Below are positions 1 to 7,068 of a stretch of 9,199 nt of DNA, one piece after another; the stretch's first letter is position 1; each line of letters starts with the position of its first letter. Below the pieces are notes generated by a model, which worked only from the letters and a program-made list of their open reading frames with translations, made no database searches and had not been told where the DNA came from. Origin of the DNA: Burkholderiaceae bacterium (lineage in GTDB: Bacteria > Pseudomonadota > Gammaproteobacteria > Burkholderiales > Burkholderiaceae); NCBI GenBank assembly GCA_947459465.1, contig CANHDS010000013.1:1-9199 (forward strand), in the 5' to 3' direction. A program made the position numbers and the translations under genes.

Positions 1-973
1 GCAGAACAAAACCCATCTGCGCAATCGCTGAATATGCCAACATCCGCTTGATATTGGTTTGGGCGATCGCCGTGATATTGCCAATCACTAGGGACAGAAC
101 CGCAAGAATCATTAACATCGGCTGCCAATCAGAGATCAGCGGTAATAAGGTATTGATCAGCAGACGGAATAAGAGAGCAAAGGCAGCTAGCTTTGGAGCT
201 GCCGCAATCAATAAGGTGACCGCAGTCGGAGCGCCTTGATAAACATCGGGCACCCACATATGAAATGGCACCACACCAAACTTAAAGGCAACGCCAGCCA
301 CAATAAAGACCAGACCAAACGCCATGATGAGGTGATTAATGCGGGGATCTAGGAGTGAGCGCAAGATCTCTAGAAGATCCAGGGATCCGGTCACACCATA
401 AATCATCGACATACCGTAGAGCAAGAATCCCGATGCCAAAGCACCTAATACAAAGTACTTAATCGCTGCTTCTGAGGATAGACCACTGGTATGACGCATC
501 GCCACTAAGCCATAGGTCGATAAAGCCATCAACTCAAGACCGAGGTACAGGGTGATGAGATTGGAGGCAGAAATTAAGACCAATTGCCCCAACAGAGCAA
601 ATAAGGTAAGAACAATGAAGTCAGGTCGGAAGAGCCCCCGGTCGATCAAGTATTGCTTAGAGTAAATCAAGCTAATAAGTAAAGCGAAGCAGCATCCAGC
701 CTTCAGCAAATTGGCAATCGGATCAGACTGGAACAAACCAGCCATGGCAAAGTATGGCAAATCAACCGTTCTGGTCAAAAAAGTAATCCCCAAGCCGATT
801 AAGAGCAAGCAGGAACAAAAATATACGAACGATGCTGCGCGCGGCGCATGAAATACATCATTCGCTTCACTCCCCTTCTTCTCTTTAATGAAGGCGCTGG
901 TTAAGAGCAAATCGCTGGCAACAAACGCCAGGACAATTTCAGGAGCAATGGCAATCAGGTAAAAAGTATCCAT
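1..973 (-). CDS. nuoN: NADH-quinone oxidoreductase subunit N (NuoN), 3' end outside window
   Basis: NuoN is one of three antiporter-like membrane subunits of complex I and forms a proton channel in the inner-membrane arm. The first 324 codons are visible, starting [14 protein letters not shown]; the frame is open to the left edge. The E. coli protein is 485 residues, so roughly the last third is missing. Visible family residues are E147 (in [12 protein letters not shown]), K172 (IKYFVLG), K231 and H238 ([20 protein letters not shown]) and K261 (AAPKLAAF). They correspond to E133, K158, K217, H224 and K247 of E. coli at a constant offset of 14. The motif [17 protein letters not shown] follows just before the edge. 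The ATG lies 13 nt after the nuoM stop and has an AAGG ribosome binding site in that gap. Most of the sequence is hydrophobic membrane helix; a charged loop lies near residues 30-40. It is the last nuo gene in the usual order. Confidence 0.97.
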   Translation of the reverse strand, partial: MDTFYLIAIAPEIVLAFVASDLLLTSAFIKEKKGSEANDVFHAPRAASFVYFCSCLLLIGLGITFLTRTVDLPYFAMAGLFQSDPIANLLKAGCCFALLISLIYSKQYLIDRGLFRPDFIVLTLFALLGQLVLISASNLITLYLGLELMALSTYGLVAMRHTSGLSSEAAIKYFVLGALASGFLLYGMSMIYGVTGSLDLLEILRSLLDPRINHLIMAFGLVFIVAGVAFKFGVVPFHMWVPDVYQGAPTAVTLLIAAAPKLAAFALLFRLLINTLLPLISDWQPMLMILAVLSLVIGNITAIAQTNIKRMLAYSAIAQMGFVL

Positions 974-980
974 GCAATAA

Positions 981-984
981 CCTT
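981..984 (-). promoter_or_regulatory. Ribosome binding site of nuoN
   Basis: AAGG lies 7 nt before the nuoN ATG, inside the 13-nt gap after the nuoM stop. It supports the start at 973. Confidence 0.6.
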
Positions 985-986
985 AC

Positions 987-2453
987 TCAAAGTTTGCTAA
1001 TCGCGACATGTTCGAGCAACTGCATCACTGCCGGATGAATAATGTCGGTAAAGGGTTTGGGATACACGCCCATGCCAATCACGCAGAGCGACAGAATAAT
1101 GAACATAAAAAACTCGCGGCCGTTAAGATCCTCAAGCTTCTCGACCTCTGGATTGGTGATCGCACCAAAGATCACGCGCTTAACCATCCATAAGGAATAG
1201 GCAGCGCCGAGTATTAATGCAGTTGCTGACAGTAGACCAATCATGAAGTCATAATCAACGGCAGCCAAAATCACCATAAACTCACCCACAAAGCCTGAAG
1301 TGGCCGGTAAACCGCAATTGGCCATCGCCATCAGAACCATGAATGCCGAGAACTTTGGCATGCGATGCACTACACCGCCGTAATCAGCAATCTTGCGGGT
1401 ATGCATGCGATCGTACAAGACGCCAATAGCCAAGAACATCGCGCCCGATACAAATCCATGCGAGATCATTTGAACAATGCCGCCTTCAATACCGAGAGGA
1501 CTGAAGATAAAGAAACCGAGGGTCACAAAACCCATATGCGCGATCGACGAGTACGCCACCAACTTCTTCATATCTTGCTGAACCAGTGCCACTAAACCAA
1601 CGTAGATCACCGCCACTAGCGATAAGAAAATAATGATCGGTCCTAACAGGATGCTGGCATCTGGGGCAATCGGCAACGAAAAACGCAAGAATCCATAGGC
1701 ACCAAGCTTCAACATAATGGCTGCTAGCACCACCGAACCACCGGTCGGCGCCTCCACGTGAACATCGGGCAACCAAGTATGCAAAGGCCACATCGGCACC
1801 TTCACGGCAAAGGCCATGAAGAAGGCAATAAAGATCAGTACCTGCTCCACAATATCCAACTTCGTCCGATGCCAGGTCAGTAAATCAAAGGTATTGGTCA
1901 GGTTATAGAGATACAAAATGGCAACTAGGGCCAACAACGATCCCAACAGGGTATAGAGGAAGAACTTAAATGCCGCATAGATACGGTTTTGCCCACCCCA
2001 TACTCCGATGATGATGTACATTGGAATGAGTGTGGCCTCAAAGAAGATGTAAAACAGCAGACCATCAAGCGCTGAGAACACCCCAATCATGAGGCCCGAC
2101 AAAATCATGAACGCCGCATAGTATTGCGAGGCCTTTTCAGTAATCACCTCCCAAGCAGCGATCACGACAAAGATATTGATAAAAGCGGTCAACACCACAA
2201 ACCACACCGAGATACCATCAACGCCAAGGTGATAGTTAATGTCGTAGCGTGGAATCCAGCTGTGCTTTTCTACAAACTGCATGCCAGCATTGGCAACATC
2301 AAAGTTGGTGATTAGGGGTAAGGTAGCAATAAAGCTCAAAATGGCCCCAAACAAGGCCAAATACTTCACGCCAGCGGATGGACGCTCAGAGCCATAGACC
2401 AAAATCATCAGGCCAAAAACAATCGGAATCCAAATCGCGTAAGAAAGAATCAT
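987..2453 (-). CDS. nuoM: NADH-quinone oxidoreductase subunit M (NuoM)
   Basis: NuoM is the middle antiporter-like subunit of the complex I membrane arm and carries a proton channel. The protein has 488 residues, slightly shorter than the E. coli protein (about 509). It is hydrophobic throughout, as expected for about 14 membrane helices. Channel residues are E139 (FFEATLIPMY), K218 with H225 (VKVPMWPLHTWLPD), K249 (IMLKLGAYGF), H306 (SSIAHMGF), H332 (MISHGFVSGA) and E391 (GFVGEFMVI). These match E. coli E144, K234, K265, H322, H348 and E407, so the channel appears complete. The start MILSYAIWIPIV places the first helix as in homologues. The gene begins 12 nt after the nuoL stop. No good Shine-Dalgarno sequence is seen in that gap, so translation may depend on ribosomes ending nuoL (inference). 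nuoN follows 13 nt later. Confidence 0.98.
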   Translation of the reverse strand: MILSYAIWIPIVFGLMILVYGSERPSAGVKYLALFGAILSFIATLPLITNFDVANAGMQFVEKHSWIPRYDINYHLGVDGISVWFVVLTAFINIFVVIAAWEVITEKASQYYAAFMILSGLMIGVFSALDGLLFYIFFEATLIPMYIIIGVWGGQNRIYAAFKFFLYTLLGSLLALVAILYLYNLTNTFDLLTWHRTKLDIVEQVLIFIAFFMAFAVKVPMWPLHTWLPDVHVEAPTGGSVVLAAIMLKLGAYGFLRFSLPIAPDASILLGPIIIFLSLVAVIYVGLVALVQQDMKKLVAYSSIAHMGFVTLGFFIFSPLGIEGGIVQMISHGFVSGAMFLAIGVLYDRMHTRKIADYGGVVHRMPKFSAFMVLMAMANCGLPATSGFVGEFMVILAAVDYDFMIGLLSATALILGAAYSLWMVKRVIFGAITNPEVEKLEDLNGREFFMFIILSLCVIGMGVYPKPFTDIIHPAVMQLLEHVAISKL

Positions 2454-2465
2454 GACCAGGTGTAC

Positions 2466-4508
2466 TTAGTAAGCAATATAAATATGGGTATACAAAATCC
2501 AGGCCGTTAAGCCAATTAAACCAACGATCATGGCAAAGGCGTAGTGATAGAGATAACCCGACTGCAAATGACGGATCACCCCAGAGAATTTACCAACCAA
2601 GTGAGCACTGCCGTTGACTACAAAACCATCAATCACCCGTTGATCGCCCTGCTTCCATAAGCCACCACCAATCAGTAGTGCGCCTTTAGCAAAAATCCAT
2701 TGGTTCAAATCATCGAGGTAATACTTGTTATCTAACAAAGTCTTGATTGGAGCAAAGGTCTTGGCGATTTTCTCGGGCAAGGATGTGGCCCACAAATAGC
2801 AGATGGCTGCCACCAACACCCCCAGAACCAATAACATGAATACAGGGGTCGTAAAGCCATGCAAGGCCATCGCCACTGGTCCATGGAAATGGGATGCAAA
2901 GGTTGCGAGTGCAGGATGCCTAGCCTCATCAATAAAGATGGCGTCCCCAAAGAAGCTGCCAAACAACATCGGATCAATGGTGTAGTAACCGATAATCACT
3001 GAGGGGATTGCTAAGGCGATCAGGGGTAATGTAATGACCCATGGTGACTCATGGGGCTTCTCGCCCGGTGCAACACCATGATGATGCTCATCGTGTGCAT
3101 CGTGCGAATGGTGATGGTCATGATCATGACCAAAACGCTCCTTGCCATGGAACACATAGAAGTAGAGGCGGAAGGAATACAGCGCGGTTACAAAGACGCT
3201 CGCCATCACCGCAAAGTATGCAAAGCCTGATCCAGGAATGGTACTCGCTGCCACCGCCTCAATAATTGAGTCTTTGGAGTAAAAGCCCGAGAAAAATGGT
3301 GTGCCAATCAATGCCAAGGAACCAATCAACATCATCAAACAAGTAATTGGCATGTACTTCCAAAGACCGCCCATCTTGCGCATGTCCTGCTCGTGATGCA
3401 TACCGATAATCACACTACCCGCACCTAAGAATAGTAAGGCTTTAAAAAAGGCATGGGTCATTAAGTGGAAGATGGCAATCGGATAAGCAGACACCCCGAG
3501 TGCAACGGTCATATAGCCTAATTGCGAGAGCGTTGAATATGCCACCACGCGCTTGATATCGGTTTGCACGATTCCCAAAAATCCCATGAAGAGAGCAGTA
3601 ATGGAACCCATCACTAAAATGAAGCTCAAGGCAACATCGGAGAGCTCAAATAATGGTGACATCCGGGTCACCATAAAAATACCTGCGGTTACCATGGTCG
3701 CCGCATGAATCAACGCGGAAATGGGGGTTGGGCCCTCCATCGAGTCCGGTAACCAGACATGCAATGGGAACTGGGCGGACTTACCCATTGCTCCAATAAA
3801 AAGGCAGATACAGGCAGCGGTGACCAAGTTCCAGTTGGTGCCTGGTACGGTTTGAGCTGCTAAGACAGTATTTTGGGCAAAGATATCTGCGTAGTTCATC
3901 GAGCCAGTAGCTGCTAGCAACAAGCCAATTCCCAAGATAAAACCAAAGTCACCGACACGGTTGACCAAGAAGGCTTTCATATTGGCAAAAATTGCGGTGG
4001 GACGGTCGTAATAAAAACCGATCAATAAATACGACACAACACCAACCGCCTCCCAGCCAAAGAACAGCTGCAGCATATTGTTGCTCATGACCAGCATCAG
4101 CATCGCAAAGGTAAACAGCGAGATATACGCAAAGAAGCGGTTATAGCCCTCCTCGCCTGCCATATACCCAATGGTATAGATGTGGACCATCAGGGAGACG
4201 AAGGTCACCACCACCATCATCACGGCGGTCAATGGATCAATCAGAAAACCAATATCAAAACTCAACTCTCCAATCTTCATCCAGGTATAGACACTGCCAT
4301 CGAAGTAATAGCCGTTCATCACTTCATATAAAACCCAGCATGACAGCAAAAGAGAAATTGCGACCCCAAGAATCGTGATCGATTGCGATGCTACCTGGCC
4401 AATCCGATTACCAAAGAACTTGGTGCCCAATAGACCAGCAAAGGCTGCTCCCACTAGGGGGGCTAGTGGAATCGCACAAAGATGGGCAGTAGTTAAAGCA
4501 GTGGTCAT
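2466..4508 (-). CDS. nuoL: NADH-quinone oxidoreductase subunit L (NuoL)
   Basis: NuoL is the distal antiporter-like subunit of complex I. It has a proton channel and a long C-terminal lateral helix that lies along the membrane arm. The protein has 680 residues against 613 in E. coli. Channel residues are E153 (GWEAVGVVSY), D187 (NRVGDFGF), K243 (MGKSAQFPLHVWLPDS), H268 (LIHAATM), H348, H352 and K356 (FHLMTHAFFKALLF) and K412-D413 (FYSKDSI). They match E. coli E144, D178, K229, H254, H334, H338, K342 and K399-D400. Extra length includes a His/Asp-rich loop at residues 461-477 after the helix ending YVFHGKERF. The segment from about residue 580 to 650 is where the lateral helix is expected, followed by a final membrane helix (about 655-675). 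The gene begins 5 nt after nuoK, with an AAAGG ribosome binding site in the end of nuoK. nuoM follows 12 nt later. Confidence 0.98.
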   Translation of the reverse strand: MTTALTTAHLCAIPLAPLVGAAFAGLLGTKFFGNRIGQVASQSITILGVAISLLLSCWVLYEVMNGYYFDGSVYTWMKIGELSFDIGFLIDPLTAVMMVVVTFVSLMVHIYTIGYMAGEEGYNRFFAYISLFTFAMLMLVMSNNMLQLFFGWEAVGVVSYLLIGFYYDRPTAIFANMKAFLVNRVGDFGFILGIGLLLAATGSMNYADIFAQNTVLAAQTVPGTNWNLVTAACICLFIGAMGKSAQFPLHVWLPDSMEGPTPISALIHAATMVTAGIFMVTRMSPLFELSDVALSFILVMGSITALFMGFLGIVQTDIKRVVAYSTLSQLGYMTVALGVSAYPIAIFHLMTHAFFKALLFLGAGSVIIGMHHEQDMRKMGGLWKYMPITCLMMLIGSLALIGTPFFSGFYSKDSIIEAVAASTIPGSGFAYFAVMASVFVTALYSFRLYFYVFHGKERFGHDHDHHHSHDAHDEHHHGVAPGEKPHESPWVITLPLIALAIPSVIIGYYTIDPMLFGSFFGDAIFIDEARHPALATFASHFHGPVAMALHGFTTPVFMLLVLGVLVAAICYLWATSLPEKIAKTFAPIKTLLDNKYYLDDLNQWIFAKGALLIGGGLWKQGDQRVIDGFVVNGSAHLVGKFSGVIRHLQSGYLYHYAFAMIVGLIGLTAWILYTHIYIAY
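3078..3128 (-). other. His/Asp-rich loop coding segment within nuoL
   Basis: Codons 461-477 of nuoL read HDHDHHHSHDAHDEHHH: 10 His and 5 acidic residues in 17. The segment lies between two hydrophobic helices, RLYFYVFHGKERF before and SPWVITLPLIALAI after. From memory, the E. coli loop is about 20 residues shorter and only lightly His-containing, so this is an insertion relative to that protein. Metal binding is possible from the composition but not shown. By the usual topology of the subunit the loop would face the cytoplasm (inference). Confidence 0.75.
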
Positions 4509-4513
4509 ATCAA

Positions 4514-4822
4514 CTAGCCTTTGAGATGATCGAGATCTTCAGTATTAATCGTGTCAACCTTACGGAAGAGAACCACTAAGATCGCCAATCCAATCGCAGC
4601 CTCCGCAGCAGCTACGGTCAGAATGAAAAATACAAACACTTGACCGGCCATATCGCCTAAGTAATGGGAGAACGCTACAAAGTTCATATTGACAGCAAGT
4701 AGCATTAGTTCGATTGCCATCAAAAGGATGATGATGTTGCGCCGATTTAGAAATATGCCAACAACACTGATCGCAAACAAAATCGCGCCAAGCACTAAAT
4801 AATGAGCAAGTGTGATGGTCAT
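4514..4822 (-). CDS. nuoK: NADH-quinone oxidoreductase subunit K (NuoK)
   Basis: NuoK is a small three-helix membrane subunit of complex I, the counterpart of mitochondrial ND4L. It carries part of the proton path between the quinone module and the antiporter subunits. The length of 102 residues is typical (100 in E. coli). Both conserved buried glutamates are present: E38 ([13 protein letters not shown]) and E74 ([12 protein letters not shown]), matching E. coli E36 and E72. Helices lie at roughly residues 5-23, 28-50 and 62-87; the short C-terminal tail is polar. The ATG overlaps the nuoJ stop by 4 nt (ATGA), a sign of translational coupling. A strong ribosome binding site, AGGTGAT, lies 5 nt upstream within the end of nuoJ. 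nuoL follows 5 nt after its TAG stop. Confidence 0.98.
   Translation of the reverse strand: MTITLAHYLVLGAILFAISVVGIFLNRRNIIILLMAIELMLLAVNMNFVAFSHYLGDMAGQVFVFFILTVAAAEAAIGLAILVVLFRKVDTINTEDLDHLKG
4518..4522 (-). promoter_or_regulatory. Ribosome binding site of nuoL
   Basis: AAAGG lies 9 nt before the nuoL ATG, inside the last codons of nuoK. It supports the start at 4508. Confidence 0.6.
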
Positions 4823-5481
4823 GTTTGATCACCTGGGTTCGTTCGGGACTTAAGGTCTTGCTTGGCATCACGCTCAGCATCCATCGAGACAATCCGCATC
4901 CGATCTTTAGCGGAGACCGCAACCTGGTCTGCAATATTTTGACCCTTGACGTCCTTGCGTTTGCGCAGGGTAAGGGCTACGGCTGCAACAATGGTAACCA
5001 GTAAGACAATGCCGGCAACCTCAAAGGCGTAGACATATTCGGTAAACATTAAGTAACCAAGAGCTTGTGTGTTATTTGCCGCCACTACGTCTGGTAAGAC
5101 ATTGACCGGTGCAGTAGTGCCAATAAAGCCGCGAATCAACACGATAGAAAGTTGCAAAATAATCACTACACCAATCAACATGGCAAGCGGTAGATACTTT
5201 TTAAAGTCCCGTCGCAGGTGCGCGAGATCAAGATCAAGCATCATCACCACGAACAAGAACAGCACCATCACCGCGCCGACGTAGACCAGAATCAGAATCA
5301 AGCTTAAGAACTCAGCCTTGAGCAACATCCAGATGCCCGAGGCGCTAAAAAACGCCAAAACCAAGAACAAGGCTGCGTGGACAGGATTAGGGACGGTAAT
5401 GACCCGTAATGCAGAAATCACCAAGAGCGCCGCAAAGGCATAAAAAAACACAGAAAAGATTAAGGCGGGATCAAAAGTCAT
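4819..5481 (-). CDS. nuoJ: NADH-quinone oxidoreductase subunit J (NuoJ)
   Basis: NuoJ is the complex I membrane subunit equivalent to mitochondrial ND6. It sits between NuoH and NuoK, and its third helix is thought to switch conformation when quinone reduction is coupled to proton movement. The protein has 220 residues (184 in E. coli). Five helices are visible, at about 5-28, 33-53, 58-82, 97-120 and 148-172. The family signature [20 protein letters not shown] spans 57-76 in the third helix, and [14 protein letters not shown] marks the fifth. The roughly 48-residue C-terminal tail after helix five ([10 protein letters not shown] onward) is hydrophilic and charged, and accounts for the extra length. 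The ATG is 7 nt after the nuoI stop, without a clear Shine-Dalgarno match. The 3' end overlaps nuoK by 4 nt. Confidence 0.97.
   Translation of the reverse strand: MTFDPALIFSVFFYAFAALLVISALRVITVPNPVHAALFLVLAFFSASGIWMLLKAEFLSLILILVYVGAVMVLFLFVVMMLDLDLAHLRRDFKKYLPLAMLIGVVIILQLSIVLIRGFIGTTAPVNVLPDVVAANNTQALGYLMFTEYVYAFEVAGIVLLVTIVAAVALTLRKRKDVKGQNIADQVAVSAKDRMRIVSMDAERDAKQDLKSRTNPGDQT
4828..4834 (-). promoter_or_regulatory. Ribosome binding site of nuoK
   Basis: AGGTGAT, a 7-nt match to the anti-Shine-Dalgarno complement, lies 5 nt before the nuoK ATG and within the nuoJ coding end. It is the strongest site in the window. Confidence 0.75.
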
Positions 5482-5488
5482 AAATCAA

Positions 5489-5980
5489 TCAACGGTATGG
5501 GGCATCCGCCTCGCGGTTGGCTGCAATTTGTTTTTCGTATTCATCACCGACTGCCAGCAACATCTCTTTTGTGAAATACAGATCACCGCGCTTATCGCCG
5601 AAGTACTCAAAAATATTGGTTTCCACAATCGCATCGACTGGGCAGGCCTCTTCACAATAGCCACAGAAAATACATTTAGTCAGATCAATGTCATAACGTG
5701 TTGTTCTACGAGTACCGTCCTCACGCTGATCGGACTCGATTGAAATCGCTAGAGCCGGGCAAACTGCCTCACACAACTTACACGCAATGCAGCGCTCTTC
5801 CCCATTGGGATAGCGGCGCAGGGCATGCAAACCCCGAAAACGGGGCGATAGCGGCGTCTTCTCCTCCGGATACTGAATCGTAATCTTCGGCTTAAATAAG
5901 TAACGCCCAGTAATTGACATTCCTTTCAGAACATCTTTCAGCATTAAGCTATTCAGAAACTGGGAGGCGCGCTTGAACAT
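5489..5980 (-). CDS. nuoI: NADH-quinone oxidoreductase subunit I (NuoI), 2x[4Fe-4S] ferredoxin-like
   Basis: NuoI is the peripheral-arm subunit, equivalent to mitochondrial TYKY/NDUFS8. It carries FeS clusters N6a and N6b that pass electrons from NuoG towards NuoB and quinone. With the start chosen here it has 163 residues. An N-terminal amphipathic segment ([20 protein letters not shown]) is followed by two ferredoxin motifs: [12 protein letters not shown] with C64, C67, C70 and C74, and [12 protein letters not shown] with C103, C106, C109 and C113. All eight ligands are present. The frame stays open upstream to an ATG at 6040, but that start would overlap nuoH by 55 nt. The start at 5980 lies 5 nt after the nuoH stop, has GGAG 9 nt upstream, and gives the N-terminus normal for the family. 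nuoJ follows 7 nt later. Confidence 0.97.
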   Translation of the reverse strand: MFKRASQFLNSLMLKDVLKGMSITGRYLFKPKITIQYPEEKTPLSPRFRGLHALRRYPNGEERCIACKLCEAVCPALAISIESDQREDGTRRTTRYDIDLTKCIFCGYCEEACPVDAIVETNIFEYFGDKRGDLYFTKEMLLAVGDEYEKQIAANREADAPYR

Positions 5981-5985
5981 AGTGA

Positions 5986-7059
5986 TTAGCTCCAAATGTT
6001 CCAGGGGGACAAAATCCAAGCCCCAATTAACAACACCCAAACTACGGTTAACGGAATAAAGATCTTCCAGCCCAAACGCATAATTTGGTCATAGCGATAT
6101 CGTGGTAACGAGGCCCTTAGCCAAATAAAGCAAGAGAGTACAAAAAAGATCTTGGCAAATAGCCAAAAGAATCCTGGAATATCGCGCAAGATTGGTAAAT
6201 CGAGGATCGGCAACCAACCACCTAAGAACATAATCGAGGTTAAGGCGGCAATCAGAATCATATTGGCGTATTCGGCCAAGAAAAATAGTGCGAAGGCCAT
6301 TCCGGAGTACTCAACCATATGACCTGCAACGATCTCGGACTCCCCTTCAACGACGTCAAATGGGTGGCGATTGGTTTCCGCAACCCCAGAGATGAAATAA
6401 ATCAAAAACATGGGTAATAAGGGCAGCCAGTTCCATGAAAGGAAGTTCAAACCCATATCAGCAAAGATGCCAACTTCTTGGGAGCGCACGATGTTACTCA
6501 AATTTAAGGAGCCGGCCACCATCAATACGGTGACCAAGGCCAAGCCCATGGCAATCTCATAAGAAATCATTTGGGCCGAGGCGCGCATCGCCCCCAAAAA
6601 TGGATACTTCGAGTTTGAGGCCCAGCCTGCCAAGATCACTCCATACACACCCACTGAGGTAATGGCCATGACATAGAGAAGGCCTGCGTTCACGTCGGCT
6701 AAAACTAACTCAGCCTGAAATGGCACTACTGCCCAAGCGGCTAGCGCTGGGGTCAACACCATGAGTGGAGCAATGATATAGAGCGTATGACTAGCCCTCG
6801 TTGGAGAGATGATCTCCTTCATCAGAAGCTTTAATGCATCTGCAATCGGTTGGAATAAACCGAGGGGACCAACACGATTAGGGCCTAAACGGATATGCAT
6901 CCAACCAATCAGCTTACGCTCCCACAGCGTGAGGTAAGCAACAGCACCAAAGATCGGTAGTACGATGATTAGGATCTTCACTAAGTTCCAAACCAAAGGC
7001 CAGAACGAACCGAACAGTTGTTCACCGTGGCTGGTCATGATATCGATCCAGTTACTCAT
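5986..7059 (-). CDS. nuoH: NADH-quinone oxidoreductase subunit H (NuoH)
   Basis: NuoH is the complex I membrane subunit equivalent to mitochondrial ND1. It forms the membrane side of the ubiquinone chamber and the start of the charged axis that couples it to the proton channels. The protein has 357 residues (325 in E. coli) with about eight membrane helices. Family blocks are visible in order: [20 protein letters not shown] (46-65), [14 protein letters not shown] (69-82), [20 protein letters not shown] (148-167) with E168 next, [20 protein letters not shown] (227-246) followed by VEYSGM (249-254), and [20 protein letters not shown] (311-330). The acidic loop at 235-250, important for quinone chemistry in the family, is intact. 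The ATG lies 7 nt after the nuoG stop with AAGG 5 nt upstream. nuoI follows 5 nt after the TAA. Confidence 0.98.
   Translation of the reverse strand: MSNWIDIMTSHGEQLFGSFWPLVWNLVKILIIVLPIFGAVAYLTLWERKLIGWMHIRLGPNRVGPLGLFQPIADALKLLMKEIISPTRASHTLYIIAPLMVLTPALAAWAVVPFQAELVLADVNAGLLYVMAITSVGVYGVILAGWASNSKYPFLGAMRASAQMISYEIAMGLALVTVLMVAGSLNLSNIVRSQEVGIFADMGLNFLSWNWLPLLPMFLIYFISGVAETNRHPFDVVEGESEIVAGHMVEYSGMAFALFFLAEYANMILIAALTSIMFLGGWLPILDLPILRDIPGFFWLFAKIFFVLSCFIWLRASLPRYRYDQIMRLGWKIFIPLTVVWVLLIGAWILSPWNIWS
5990..5993 (-). promoter_or_regulatory. Ribosome binding site of nuoI
   Basis: GGAG lies 9 nt before the ATG at 5980, within the last codons of nuoH. It favours the 163-residue start over the in-frame ATG at 6040. 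Confidence 0.65.
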
Positions 7060-7064
7060 ACGAA

Positions 7065-7068
7065 CCTT
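7065..7068 (-). promoter_or_regulatory. Ribosome binding site of nuoH
   Basis: AAGG overlaps the nuoG TAA stop and lies 5 nt before the nuoH ATG, supporting the start at 7059. Confidence 0.6.

Noticed and set aside
63..71. GGCGATCGCC palindrome resembling the cyanobacterial HIP1 element
   Set aside because: Only one full copy was noticed, inside the nuoN coding sequence; HIP1 is meaningful only when highly repeated and the genes are not cyanobacterial in type.
974..986. Possible terminators or promoters in the intergenic gaps
   Set aside because: All gaps are 13 nt or shorter and none holds an inverted repeat with a T-run or promoter-like boxes.
1486..1791. 101-codon minus-strand frame inside nuoM
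   Set aside because: It is out of frame within a fully conserved nuoM segment (around K218, H225 and K249), resembles no family I know, and is rich in Cys, Trp and Arg as expected of a shadow frame.
4560..4934. 124-codon minus-strand frame across the nuoJ/nuoK junction
   Set aside because: It overlaps two well-supported genes in another frame, and its Cys- and Ser-rich composition looks like a shadow.
5981..6040. Longer NuoI start at 6040, giving 183 residues
   Set aside because: It would overlap nuoH by 55 nt and add 20 residues not typical of NuoI; the ATG at 5980 has GGAG at good spacing and gives the normal N-terminus.
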